64,000 nt of DNA. It comes from DSVZ01 sp037439785. GTDB lineage: Bacteria; Verrucomicrobiota; Verrucomicrobiia; Limisphaerales; J093. The notes beneath the pieces are model-generated. The model was given only the letters and a program-made list of their open reading frames with translations, was not told the DNA's origin and ran no database searches. Made by a program: the position numbers and the translations under genes. The stretch spans positions 1 through 64,000 of the forward strand of contig JBBIVJ010000003.1 in assembly GCA_037439785.1 (NCBI GenBank). Reading direction: 5' to 3'. The stretch's first letter is position 1; each line of letters begins with the position of its first letter. Shown here piece after piece: positions 42,211 to 50,825 of this stretch.

Positions 42211-43473
42211 TCAACCGGCCAGACGCCGGAAGGTGGGGTGGAACTCGAAGCGCGCCCGCTCCAGCGGCACGCCGGCGATTTCCAGCTCGCGCAGCCGGTT
42301 TTCGCCCAGGCCGCGCCGCCGCGCCAGGGCCAGATGATTGGTGCCGTTGACAAAGGGCCAGGTGCGGTCGGGCGCGTCCGGATCGAAGCCCATGACCGCG
42401 GCGGCCACGGCGTCGGTGCAGACCGGGTTGCGGCCGGCCAGTAGCACGCCGGGGCGGGTGACCGAGACCATCGCGCCGTTCCACCACCCTTCGGCGCTCT
42501 GGATGGTGCTGATGCCGTCAATGACCGCCAGGTGGATGGGGAAGGCCGCGGCCAGGTCCACGATGAAGCGGGGCACGTTGTAGCCGTGGTCCCCGCGCAC
42601 CGAGCGGCCGGTGAAGGAGGGGGCCGAGGTCAGCGGCAGCCGCTCGCAACTGTGCATGGTGGCGCCGCGATAGCCGGTGGCATTTTCGTCCGGTTCGTCC
42701 CGCAGGTCCTCGCCGTACAGGCTGCTGGGCGGCACGCCAAAGAGATTTTTGAGCGCGCCGGAGATGCCGCCGGAGACGTGGCTCTTGAGCTTGGTGAGCG
42801 AGACCAGCACGTCGGTGTCCACGTAGGTGCGGTTGACCTCCCAGGCCGTGGCCAGTTCGCCGTCGGGCACCCGGACCCAGGCATAGGTTGGGTGGCGGCC
42901 GCGGTTGCGGGTGTTTTCCAAACGCACCCGGCCGTCCAGGGCGTCGCGGAAGTCGGCCAGCCGGTAGCCGTAGCCGGTAAAGGCCTCCTCGTCCGGCGAG
43001 CGGAAGGGCAACTGGTCGCAGAAAACCACCTGGCGCGCGCCGTACTCGACCAGGAGGCTGCCCAGCGCCAGGGCCACCACCGGATGCACGGTGACGGTCA
43101 GTCCCAAGGGGACTCCCGCCACGTCCTCGGCCGAGGTGTTGACGAGGTTGACCTTGACGGTGACGTGGCGGCGCCGGACCAGCCGGCGCACGTCCCCCAG
43201 CTCCTCCAGCATCCGCCCCAGCGTGCGGCGCACGGCGGCGAATTCATAGCGCGGGCACAGCCCCAGGGCGGTCACGGCCCGCGGCGCGGGGTGGGGGCGG
43301 GCGCCCGCCGCGGGAGCGGCCGCGGCGGCGGTTGGGGCGGTGGCGACGGCCCCGGCCAGCGGCGTGGCGGCCAGGGCGAACAAAAAGTCGCGCCGGGTCA
43401 GCACCCTGCCCGGGCAGGTGGGCCTCCGGCCCGCTGGGGATGACTCCCGCACGCCACCTCGAGGTGAATTCAC
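42211..43473 (-). CDS. TAT-exported DUF362 protein
   Basis: 420 residues from a GTG start. The twin-arginine signal is LTRRDFLFALAATPLAGAVA. The DUF362 core has HVTVKVNLVNTS, TKLKSHVSGGISGALKNLFG and the C-terminal GRNPVCTDAVAAAVMGFDP, which in related proteins binds an iron-sulfur cluster or metal; here the Cys-rich ferredoxin part is absent. Function in the family is poorly known. It is co-transcribed with the PQQ-like propeller. Confidence 0.85.
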   Translation of the reverse strand: MNSPRGGVRESSPAGRRPTCPGRVLTRRDFLFALAATPLAGAVATAPTAAAAAPAAGARPHPAPRAVTALGLCPRYEFAAVRRTLGRMLEELGDVRRLVRRRHVTVKVNLVNTSAEDVAGVPLGLTVTVHPVVALALGSLLVEYGARQVVFCDQLPFRSPDEEAFTGYGYRLADFRDALDGRVRLENTRNRGRHPTYAWVRVPDGELATAWEVNRTYVDTDVLVSLTKLKSHVSGGISGALKNLFGVPPSSLYGEDLRDEPDENATGYRGATMHSCERLPLTSAPSFTGRSVRGDHGYNVPRFIVDLAAAFPIHLAVIDGISTIQSAEGWWNGAMVSVTRPGVLLAGRNPVCTDAVAAAVMGFDPDAPDRTWPFVNGTNHLALARRRGLGENRLRELEIAGVPLERARFEFHPTFRRLAG

Positions 43474-43561
43474 GCTGCCAAGATAAGCCGAGGGGTCGGA
43501 GGGTCAAAGGTCAGGGCCGAAAGTGGCTGGCCGGCCGCGGAGGCCGACGAACGGGCGGGCT

Positions 43562-44815
43562 TCAGCGGTCCACTTCGCCCATGACGATGTCCACGCTGCC
43601 GAGGATGACCACGGTATCGGCCAGGGTGTGGCCCAGGCAGAGGTCTTCCAGGACAGTCAGGTTGACGAAGCTGGGCGGCCGGACGCGGTAGCGGTAGGGC
43701 TGGGGGCCGCCGTCGCTGATGAGGTAAAAGCCCAGCTCGCCCTTAGGAGCCTCGATGCGGGCGTAGGCCTCGCCCGGTTTGGGCCGCAGGCCGCGTTGCT
43801 TGACCTGCGGGTTGAGCACCGGGCCGGGCGGCAGGTCGCGCAGGGCCTGGAGCAGGATGTCGCGGGACTCGCGGATTTCCAGCAGCCGCACCATGTAGCG
43901 GTCGTAGGTGTCGCCGTGCTCGCCCAGGGGGACACGGAAGCGGAAGCGGTCGTACAGGCCGTAGCGGTCCACCTTGCGGACGTCGTAGTTGACGCCGCTG
44001 GCGCGGAGCATGGGGCCGGTGACGCCGGCGTTGATGGCCAGGGCGGGGGTCAGGACGCCGATGCCCACGGTGCGGGCCAGGAGGATTTCGTTGGTGCTGA
44101 GCAGGGCCTCGAACTCGTCCAGGAAGCGCGGCAGCTCGTCCACAAACCGCCGCACCCCTTCGAGCCAGCCGGCGGGGAGGTCGCACCGGCAGCCGCCGAA
44201 GCGGAAATAATTGCACATCATCCGCGCGCCGGTCAGGGCCTCGAACAGGTCCAGCACCTTTTCCCGCTCGCGGAAGGCGTACATCAGCGGCGTGCCCATC
44301 GTGCCCATGTCGTGGGTCAGGAAGCCGATGAGGCAAAGGTGATTGAGGATGCGGGTCAGCTCGGCCGTGAGGATGCGGAGGTACTCGGCCCGCTCGGGCA
44401 CGGAAATGCCGGCGAGCTTTTCGACGGTCTGCACGTAGGCCCAGTTGTTGGTCAGCGAGCAGAAGTAGTCGAGCCGGTCGGTGTAGGGGATCGTACCGAG
44501 GTAGCTGGTTTGTTCGCCCAGTTTTTCGTGGTTGCGGTGGAGGTAGCCGAAGACCGGCTTGAGCCGGCGCACCCGTTCGCCCTCCAGCACCACGTCCATG
44601 CGGAAGACGCCGTGGGTCGAGGGGTGGTGCGGGCCGACCGACACTTCCAGCCACTCGTCCAGCTCCCCCGGCAGCAAGGGCCGGGGGCACGGGCGGACCT
44701 CGTAGGCGGGACCTTCCGGGGGCGGCGACGGGGAGGCCGCGGCCGGTTCGGGCGCCACATCGCCGGTCGAGAGGCTGTCCAACAGCAGGTGTTCGTCCGG
44801 GCCGTGGGAGCTCAT
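43562..44815 (-). CDS. nuoD: NADH-quinone oxidoreductase subunit D (49 kDa)
   Basis: 417 residues. A Pro/Ser-rich N-terminal extension of about 50 residues precedes VSVGPHHPSTHGVFRMDVVL with the quinone-site His residues. Then come FGYLHRNHEKLGEQTSYLG, RFGGCRCDLPAGW and the C-terminal GSVDIVMGEVDR. The start ATG overlaps the nuoC stop (ATGA). It is the last gene of the four-gene nuo block; subunits E-N are not in the window. Confidence 0.97.
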   Translation of the reverse strand: MSSHGPDEHLLLDSLSTGDVAPEPAAASPSPPPEGPAYEVRPCPRPLLPGELDEWLEVSVGPHHPSTHGVFRMDVVLEGERVRRLKPVFGYLHRNHEKLGEQTSYLGTIPYTDRLDYFCSLTNNWAYVQTVEKLAGISVPERAEYLRILTAELTRILNHLCLIGFLTHDMGTMGTPLMYAFREREKVLDLFEALTGARMMCNYFRFGGCRCDLPAGWLEGVRRFVDELPRFLDEFEALLSTNEILLARTVGIGVLTPALAINAGVTGPMLRASGVNYDVRKVDRYGLYDRFRFRVPLGEHGDTYDRYMVRLLEIRESRDILLQALRDLPPGPVLNPQVKQRGLRPKPGEAYARIEAPKGELGFYLISDGGPQPYRYRVRPPSFVNLTVLEDLCLGHTLADTVVILGSVDIVMGEVDR

Positions 44816-45450
44816 GCGGTCGTGGCTCCGGTCGGGTAATGGCGCCGGGCCTTGGTCAGGACGTCGTCATGCGGTGTGGGCTCGTACTCGTAGTCGTCGG
44901 GTTCAACGTAGTCCTTGCGCATGGGGAAGTCCTGGAACTGGTCCCACATCAGGATGCGGCGGAGGTCGGGGTGGCCGGTGAAGAGGATGCCGAACAGGTC
45001 GTAGGCCTCGCGTTCCTGGAACTCGGCGCTGCGCCAGACCGGGGTGAGCGAGGTCACGCGGGCGTCCTCGGCACGGTTGCCAGTGCGTTGGCGCAGGATG
45101 AGCGGCCCGTGGCCCAGGCACATCGAGTACAGGTGGTACACCGCCTCGAGGTGGCCGGGGCGACGGCGCTCGACCATTTCTTCCTGCTCCTGCTCGACGC
45201 CGTCCACGAGCCGGCGGATCTTGACGGTTTCCCGGCTGACCTGTTCAGGCCAGTCCACGCCGGTGACGTTCGAGCAGTAATCCAGCCGGAGCGCGGGGTC
45301 GTCCCGCAACCAGCGCGCCACCGCCAGGGCGTGGTCGCGCGAGACGACCAGGGAGGGCTGGGGGGGGACGGCGGGGTTGGGCACGATCTGCACCTGCACG
45401 CCGGGCAGGGCGGCCCGCAGGCGGTCGCAGATGGATTCGAGGCTCTCCAC
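44812..45450 (-). CDS. nuoC: NADH-quinone oxidoreductase subunit C (30 kDa)
   Basis: 212 residues from a GTG start. The 30-kDa subunit signature is seen in YCSNVTGVDWPEQ, WRSAEFQEREAYDLFGILFTGHPDLRRILM and FPMRKDYVEP. It forms the hydrophilic arm with NuoD and NuoB. Translation of nuoD is coupled through the ATGA overlap. Confidence 0.96.
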   Translation of the reverse strand: MESLESICDRLRAALPGVQVQIVPNPAVPPQPSLVVSRDHALAVARWLRDDPALRLDYCSNVTGVDWPEQVSRETVKIRRLVDGVEQEQEEMVERRRPGHLEAVYHLYSMCLGHGPLILRQRTGNRAEDARVTSLTPVWRSAEFQEREAYDLFGILFTGHPDLRRILMWDQFQDFPMRKDYVEPDDYEYEPTPHDDVLTKARRHYPTGATTA

Positions 45451-45468
45451 GGCGGGGGCGGGGTGGGC

Positions 45469-46092
45469 TCAGCAAGCGGCCTCGCGCACCAGCACGGGGG
45501 GGCGCCAGACCTCGGGGTTGTGCGGGGGCTGCAGGTCGTAGGGGCCGTAGGCGGGCACGGGGAATTCGGCCGGGGCATCCGCCCGGAGGTGCCGGGGGCG
45601 GTCCTCGCCGGTGAGGGATTGGGCGGCGATTTTTTTCTGCAGCTCGATCAAGCCGTGCAGAAGGGCCTCCGGCCTCGGCGGACACCCGGGGATGTGGATG
45701 TCCACCGGCAGGTAGCGGTCAATGCCCTTGAGGACGTTGTAGCCCTGCTTGAAGGGGCCGCCGGAGATGGCGCAGGCACCCATGGCGATGACGTACTTGG
45801 GCTCGGGCATCTGGTTGTAGAGCCGCACGACCAGCGGGGCCATTTTCTTGGTGACCGTGCCGGCGACGATCATCAGGTCGGCCTGGCGGGGCGAGGGGCG
45901 AAAGACCTCGGCGCCGAAGCGGGCGATGTCGAAGCGGGCCATCGAGGCGGCGATCATCTCGATGGCGCAGCAGGCCAGACCGAAGTTCAGGGGCCAGAGC
46001 GAATTGCGGCGGCTCCAGTTGTAGAGTTCCTGCAGGGAGGTGGTGAAGATGCCCTGCTTGCTCAGTTCGCTGCGCAGTCCTTCATCCATCAT
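45469..46092 (-). CDS. nuoB: NADH-quinone oxidoreductase subunit B (N2 cluster)
   Basis: 207 residues from the ATG at 46092 (a second ATG directly follows). Ligands of the terminal 4Fe-4S cluster N2 are present: adjacent cysteines in FGLACCAIEM, then MGACAISGGPF and HIPGCPPRPEALL. The longer frame upstream overlaps nuoA out of phase and is rejected. Confidence 0.97.
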   Translation of the reverse strand: MMDEGLRSELSKQGIFTTSLQELYNWSRRNSLWPLNFGLACCAIEMIAASMARFDIARFGAEVFRPSPRQADLMIVAGTVTKKMAPLVVRLYNQMPEPKYVIAMGACAISGGPFKQGYNVLKGIDRYLPVDIHIPGCPPRPEALLHGLIELQKKIAAQSLTGEDRPRHLRADAPAEFPVPAYGPYDLQPPHNPEVWRPPVLVREAAC

Positions 46093-46126
46093 GGCGCGTC
46101 CAGGGTTGCTTCCGCCGGCGGGGCGG

Positions 46127-46504
46127 TCATTGCCATTCCAGGACCCCCTTGCGCCAGGCCCAGACCAGGCCTTCCGCCAGCAACAGCACGAAGAGCAGCA
46201 TGGCCAGCACCGCGCCTGCCGGCAGGCCGGTGTAGGCCACGGCAAATGGCAACAGGAACAGCATCTCGACGTCGAAAATCAGGAACACCAGGGCGTACAG
46301 GTAATAGCCGGCATGGAAGCGCACGCCCGGTTCCCCCGGCGAGGGCAGGCCGCACTCGTACGGGGCGTTTTTCTCCGGGCCGGGCTTCGGGGGGGAAAAC
46401 CCGCGCGCCCATGCCCACGCCACGGCCAGGGGCGTCAAGCAGAAGGCCGTGGCCACCGCGGCCATGACTCCCAGAAACAGGTAGGAGGGTTCCCCGCCGC
46501 TCAT
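46127..46504 (-). CDS. nuoA: NADH-quinone oxidoreductase subunit A
   Basis: 125 residues, three transmembrane helices, with the family loop YECGLPSPGEPGVRFHAGYY and LIFDVEMLFLLPFAV. It is the first complex I gene of this operon and differs considerably from the isolated nuoA at 39747-40196. Confidence 0.96.
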   Translation of the reverse strand: MSGGEPSYLFLGVMAAVATAFCLTPLAVAWAWARGFSPPKPGPEKNAPYECGLPSPGEPGVRFHAGYYLYALVFLIFDVEMLFLLPFAVAYTGLPAGAVLAMLLFVLLLAEGLVWAWRKGVLEWQ

Positions 46505-46507
46505 GAC

Positions 46508-46786
46508 TCACACGTCGTCCGGTCGTTGCGGGGGCCGGTGGGGCCGCAGCCCGACAGACCGGGCGATGTCGTCCAGTTCTTCGCGGCTCACCGAGACGAG
46601 GTTCTTGCCGCGGGCGGCGAGCTTTTCGTTGATCTTGATGGCCTTCTCGGTCATCTCGGCGTGGGTGGATTCGGTCCCGCCCACCAGGGCGAAGTTGGGG
46701 CCGGTGGTCACGCGCTTGTGGCCATCGGAGTCCAATCCCACCCCCAGCAGGAAGGCACGGCGCTTGGACCGCATCGGTCGCGTCAT
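46508..46786 (-). CDS. Small conserved hypothetical protein heading the nuo genes
   Basis: 92 residues, basic N-terminus (MTRPMRSKRRAFLLGVGLDS) and a soluble remainder with HAEMTEKAIKINEKLAARGK and REELDDIARSVGL. No catalytic motif is seen. It ends 3 bases before nuoA, so it is probably the first gene of the operon. No function known to me. Confidence 0.75.
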   Translation of the reverse strand: MTRPMRSKRRAFLLGVGLDSDGHKRVTTGPNFALVGGTESTHAEMTEKAIKINEKLAARGKNLVSVSREELDDIARSVGLRPHRPPQRPDDV

Positions 46787-46942
46787 GTCCGCAAGCTAGG
46801 CGCGAACCGGCGGCCTTCCAAGTGAAAAGGGCCCGCGGCCGCGCCGGCGACCGGCAAACCCCCGCCCGCGGGAGCGCGGGGGCGCAGGGGATGGCGTTTC
46901 GGCTCGCCAACTGGCGGGCGGCGGGCTATTTTGCGCGCCATC

Positions 46943-48133
46943 ATGAAACGGGTCCTTCACCAATGCCCGAGGCTCCTGGCGTGGGTCGGCCTGACGGCCG
47001 GGTGGGGCCAGCTCGCTGCCGCGGAAGCCCCGCCGCTGCCGCCCCTGCCTCCGGACCTTCCGCCTGTCCAGCGCGCTCCCCGGCCGGCGGGGCTGGTCAG
47101 CAATCGCCCCCCGGTGCTTCCGGCGACCAATCTGCCCGCGGGCTACCGGCCGCCCACCAACCCGCCCGTTTTCGGCCCCGCCCGCCGCAGCCCTCTGCCG
47201 GCCCAGATCACACGGCCCCCCCCGTTGCTGGCCCGGCCGCCGGAACAACTGGCGCCGGTGACCTCCCCCACGCCCAACCCTCTCACCATCCCCGGCGTGG
47301 CGCCGGTCCATCCCGCCCAGCCGTCGGCGCCGTTGCGTCCCGGCTTTGCTTCCACGCCCGGCACGGTGCCCAACATCCGCTCCCTGGTCGTCACGCCGCC
47401 CCAGCAGGAAGGCGTCCTGGCCTGGGATGGCCTGGTCAAGGAAGTCAACCTCAAGCCCGGCGAGACCTCCGGTCGCTTCACCTTCGCCTTCACCAACACC
47501 TCGCCCGGCGAGGTGACCATCCAGTACGTCCGGACCTCCTGCGGCTGCACCACCACCCAGCTGCCGCCCCTGCCCTGGACCGTGCCTCCCGGCGGCTCCG
47601 GCGCTTTCGAGGTGGACATGGACGTGAAGGGCAAGAACGGCGTCGTCACCAAGACCGTAACCGTCGAGACCTCCGCCGGCTACCGGTACCTGACGGTACG
47701 GGTGGCCGTGCCGGCGGCCACCGGCAACGTCATGGCCGCCGCCGAACGCTCCCACAACCTCCAGATCGCCCTGGCCGACCGCCAGGCCGTCCTCAAGGGC
47801 GACTGCGCCATCTGTCATGTCACCCCGGGCATCGGCAAACTGGGCGCGGAACTGTACGACGCGGTTTGCGGCGTCTGTCACGAGGCCGAGCACCGCGCCT
47901 CGATGGTGCCCAACCTGCGGGCCTTGAGCCGCCCCCTCTCCGCCCAGGAGTGGCGCCGCATCATCCGCTCGGGCAAGAGGGACAGTTTGATGCCCGCCTT
48001 TGCCACCAGCGAGGACGGCTTCATGACCGACGAGCAAATCGAGTCCCTGGTCCGCTACCTCTCCGGGCCTTTCCGCACGGAAGCACCCACCGCCCCGCGC
48101 CACACGCCGGCCGGGACCCTGCTCACACATTGA
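46943..48133 (+). CDS. Exported DUF1573 protein fused to a cytochrome c-like domain
   Basis: 396 residues from the ATG at 46943. The signal peptide ends near LAAAE. A long Pro-rich spacer (about 30-150) precedes a DUF1573 immunoglobulin-like domain with IQYVRTSCGCTTTQLPP (about 185-205). The C-terminal part has two CxxCH heme motifs, CAICH and CGVCH, about 20 residues apart, and a later Met (SLMPAFATS) as possible axial ligand. This suggests a periplasmic heme protein. It is followed after 4 bases by the VC0807-type membrane protein. Confidence 0.85.
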   Translation: MKRVLHQCPRLLAWVGLTAGWGQLAAAEAPPLPPLPPDLPPVQRAPRPAGLVSNRPPVLPATNLPAGYRPPTNPPVFGPARRSPLPAQITRPPPLLARPPEQLAPVTSPTPNPLTIPGVAPVHPAQPSAPLRPGFASTPGTVPNIRSLVVTPPQQEGVLAWDGLVKEVNLKPGETSGRFTFAFTNTSPGEVTIQYVRTSCGCTTTQLPPLPWTVPPGGSGAFEVDMDVKGKNGVVTKTVTVETSAGYRYLTVRVAVPAATGNVMAAAERSHNLQIALADRQAVLKGDCAICHVTPGIGKLGAELYDAVCGVCHEAEHRASMVPNLRALSRPLSAQEWRRIIRSGKRDSLMPAFATSEDGFMTDEQIESLVRYLSGPFRTEAPTAPRHTPAGTLLTH

Positions 48134-48137
48134 CGCC

Positions 48138-48956
48138 GTGTCCGCGCCTGCCGCGCCCGTCGAACCGTCCCCCCCGTCCACCGGACCGGAGGCAAACGCT
48201 GTGGCCGAGGGAGCAGCCTGTGGCGCCGTGGCAACCGGCCTGCCCGCCGGCGGCCCTTCGGTTCCGCGCGAGAATCTCTGGCTGAACCTGGGCTTCAACG
48301 CCGGTGCCCCGGCGCTGATTTTGACCTTTCTCAGCACGGAACAACGACTGGGGCCGGCCGGAGCCCTGATCGCTGCGCTGGCTTTCCCGCTGAGCTACGG
48401 CCTCTGGGATTTGTGGAAGCGGCGCACCTGGAGCCTGTTCTCGGCGCTGGGGTTGACCGGCACTCTCATCACCGGCGGGCTGGGGCTGATGAAGATGAGC
48501 GGGTTCTGGTTTGCGGTGAAGGAGGCCGCGCTGCCGGTGTTGCTGGGCCTGGCGCTGCCGGGGTCGTTGCGCACCCGTCAGCCGCTGGTCAAGACCCTGC
48601 TCTACAACGACCAGGTGCTGAACACCGGCCGCATCGCCGAAGCCCTGGCCGCCCGCGGCACGGCGCCGCGCTTCGAGGCCCTTCTGGTCTGGGCCTCCTG
48701 GGTGCTGGCCGGCACCCTGGTCGTCAGCGCCGGCATCAACTTCCTCCTCGCCTGGTGGCTCCTGCCCGCGATGTCCGGCACCGACGAATTCAACCGCCAA
48801 CTGGCCAAGCTCCAACTATGGAGCTGGCCGGGTACTTTTGTGCCGATGGCGGCCGGCATGTTTTACACCCTGTTCAAACTGCTCAAGGGCCTGGAAGCGC
48901 TCACCGGGCTGCACGGCGAGGAGCTGTTTCATGCCCGTCCTCGCCGCCGGGATTGA
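48138..48956 (+). CDS. VC0807-family multi-pass membrane protein
   Basis: 272 residues from a GTG start. After a disordered Pro/Ala-rich N-terminus there are about six hydrophobic helices, with FPLSYGLWDLWKRRTWSLF and the C-terminal PMAAGMFYTLFKLLKGLEAL resembling VC0807 and the septation-protein-A-like family. Function uncertain. It is 4 bases after the DUF1573-cytochrome gene and likely co-transcribed. Confidence 0.78.
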   Translation: MSAPAAPVEPSPPSTGPEANAVAEGAACGAVATGLPAGGPSVPRENLWLNLGFNAGAPALILTFLSTEQRLGPAGALIAALAFPLSYGLWDLWKRRTWSLFSALGLTGTLITGGLGLMKMSGFWFAVKEAALPVLLGLALPGSLRTRQPLVKTLLYNDQVLNTGRIAEALAARGTAPRFEALLVWASWVLAGTLVVSAGINFLLAWWLLPAMSGTDEFNRQLAKLQLWSWPGTFVPMAAGMFYTLFKLLKGLEALTGLHGEELFHARPRRRD

Positions 48957-49093
48957 ACAGACGCCGGCCACGGGGGCGCACCCTGGACCCGGGCGGCGTG
49001 GCCGCCGACCGCGCTTGACGGCAGCGGGGTTTTTTCTGGCCGCAGATCCGGCGCCCGCCACAATCCCCCCAACTTCACGTACGAGTTCCAGCC

Positions 49094-49906
49094 ATGAAAA
49101 CGCGCTTTTCCCGGCTCAGCAATTTTCCCTCCGGCGGTACTGTTGCAGCCCTCCTGCTCGCGGCCGGACTGGCGGCCTGCCAATCTGGCCCTTCCCCCGC
49201 TCCCACCACCCCCGCCACGGCTCCGGCTCGGGCAGTGGCCGAACCGCCGCCTCCGCCGGCCGCACCCGCGCCGGTACCCACCCCTGCTCCGGCGGCCCCC
49301 CGTGCCGAGTATCCTTTTCAGGAATGGCCCGACTGGCCGGCCGGCAACTGGACCGCCCTGTTCGACGGCCGCTCCCTCGATGGCTGGCGGGTCACCGACT
49401 TCGCCGGTGCGGGCGAGGTCCGCGTGGACGACCAGGGCCGGATGGTCCTGGGCATGGGCGCGATGCTGACCGGGGTGAATCTGGTGCGGACCAATGACCT
49501 GGCCACCCAGAATTACGAGATCGGCCTGGACGCCATGCGGGTCGAGGGGAGCGATTTTTTCTGCGCGCTGACCTTTCCGGTGGGGGATACCTGCTGCACC
49601 TTCCTGCTGGGGGGCTGGGGCGGGGGCGTGGTGGGCATCTCGAGCATCAACAGCAACGACGCCTCACTCAACGAGACCACCAGGTACCTCAACTTCGAGT
49701 CCGGCCGCTGGTACCGGGTGCGCCTGCGGGTGACCCCGCAAAGACTTCAGGCCTGGATCGGCGCCCAGCTGATGGTGGACGTCGAGCTGGAAGGCAAGCG
49801 CCTCAGCGTGCGCCCCGGCGAAATCGAGCTGAGCCAGCCCTGGGGCCTCGCCACCTGGCAGACCACCGGCGCCATCCGCGACGTCCGCTACCGCCGACTG
49901 CCTTAG
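49094..49906 (+). CDS. DUF1080 (3-keto-disaccharide hydrolase-like) lipoprotein
   Basis: 270 residues. The lipoprotein signal LLLAAGLAACQSG is followed by a Pro/Ala-rich spacer, then a concanavalin-like DUF1080 domain starting WTALFDGRSLDGWRVTDF and ending AIRDVRYRRL. The family occurs in many secreted verrucomicrobial and planctomycete proteins and some members hydrolyse 3-keto-glycosides. Two adjacent Cys (DTCCTF) are present mid-domain. The 137-base gap upstream holds nothing else I recognise. Confidence 0.88.
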   Translation: MKTRFSRLSNFPSGGTVAALLLAAGLAACQSGPSPAPTTPATAPARAVAEPPPPPAAPAPVPTPAPAAPRAEYPFQEWPDWPAGNWTALFDGRSLDGWRVTDFAGAGEVRVDDQGRMVLGMGAMLTGVNLVRTNDLATQNYEIGLDAMRVEGSDFFCALTFPVGDTCCTFLLGGWGGGVVGISSINSNDASLNETTRYLNFESGRWYRVRLRVTPQRLQAWIGAQLMVDVELEGKRLSVRPGEIELSQPWGLATWQTTGAIRDVRYRRLP

Positions 49907-49931
49907 CAGCGAGGACGAACGCCGGTCCTGA

Positions 49932-50753
49932 GCCCGGCTCGGGGAAACGTGCCGGCCGGGATGTAATCCCGCCCCGCGGTCCCGCGGCCCGCGGCAAGGC
50001 GCTGCGGCCATCGGAAGGTGGGGCAAAAGAAGGCGAGCAACACCCCCACCCGGCCAGCCGGTCCTGATCACGCTCCCGGTCACCGACCCGGACAACCACC
50101 CGCTGACCGTGCGCATCGTGTCCCCGCCGCGACACGGCACCGTGGCGTTGAACGGCCACACCGCCACCTGCCATCCGGAGCCGGACTTTGTCGGCACGGA
50201 CTCCTTCACCTGTGCGGCCTGGGATGGCTCGACCGATTCGAACCTGGGCACGGTCAGCCTCAGCGTCGCGGCGGGCAACTGCACGTTGATCCTGAGCGCC
50301 CTTGCGCCGGACACCCTCGGGGCCGGCACGGCCGCGCCGTTCCGGGCCCGGCGGACCGGCTGCGACCTGCCCGTGACCTTTGTGTGGAGCTGGAGCGACG
50401 ACGCGCCCCCCGGACAGGGGGCCGAGGTGTGCCGCAGCTTTACCGCGACCGGCAACTACCAAGGGCACCTGACCGCCACCGCCGGCACGAGGAGCGAGAG
50501 CCTGACCGGGACCGTGGCAGTCACGGCGGTGGCGCCGGTCGAGGTGTCCCTGTTGGCCACCCGCAGCGGATCGAGCCTGCAACTCTCCTGGCCGGTCGGG
50601 ACCGCCGGTTACGTGCTGCAAACCTCGCCCAGCCTGGTGCCTCCTGCCTGGCAACCGGCCGGATTGGCGCCGGCGGTGGTGGGCGACCGACTCGTGGTCA
50701 CCATCTCCCCGACCGCCCGTGAGCAATACTTCCGGCTGATCAGGGCGCCTTGA
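49932..50753 (+). pseudogene. 5'-truncated surface protein fragment (cadherin-like repeat)
   Basis: The frame is open from just after a TGA at 49929 to a TGA stop, but there is no good start before a GTG at 50109. Reading upstream of that GTG gives VLITLPVTDPDNHPLTVRIV, then SPPRHGTVALNGH and FVGTDSFTCAAWDG. This is a complete bacterial cadherin-like repeat whose first strand would be cut off by starting at the GTG. It ends with a beta-sandwich (LQLSWPVGTAGYVLQTSPSL, then QYFRLIRAP) typical of verrucomicrobial surface proteins. It is best explained as the 3' end of a large adhesin gene that has lost its 5' part. Confidence 0.6.
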
Positions 50754-50825
50754 AGGTCCGACCCGGCAGGCACGACGATGCCCTACGGACCGGTCGCGCC
50801 CGCCGCCGGAGCACCCCGCAAGGAT

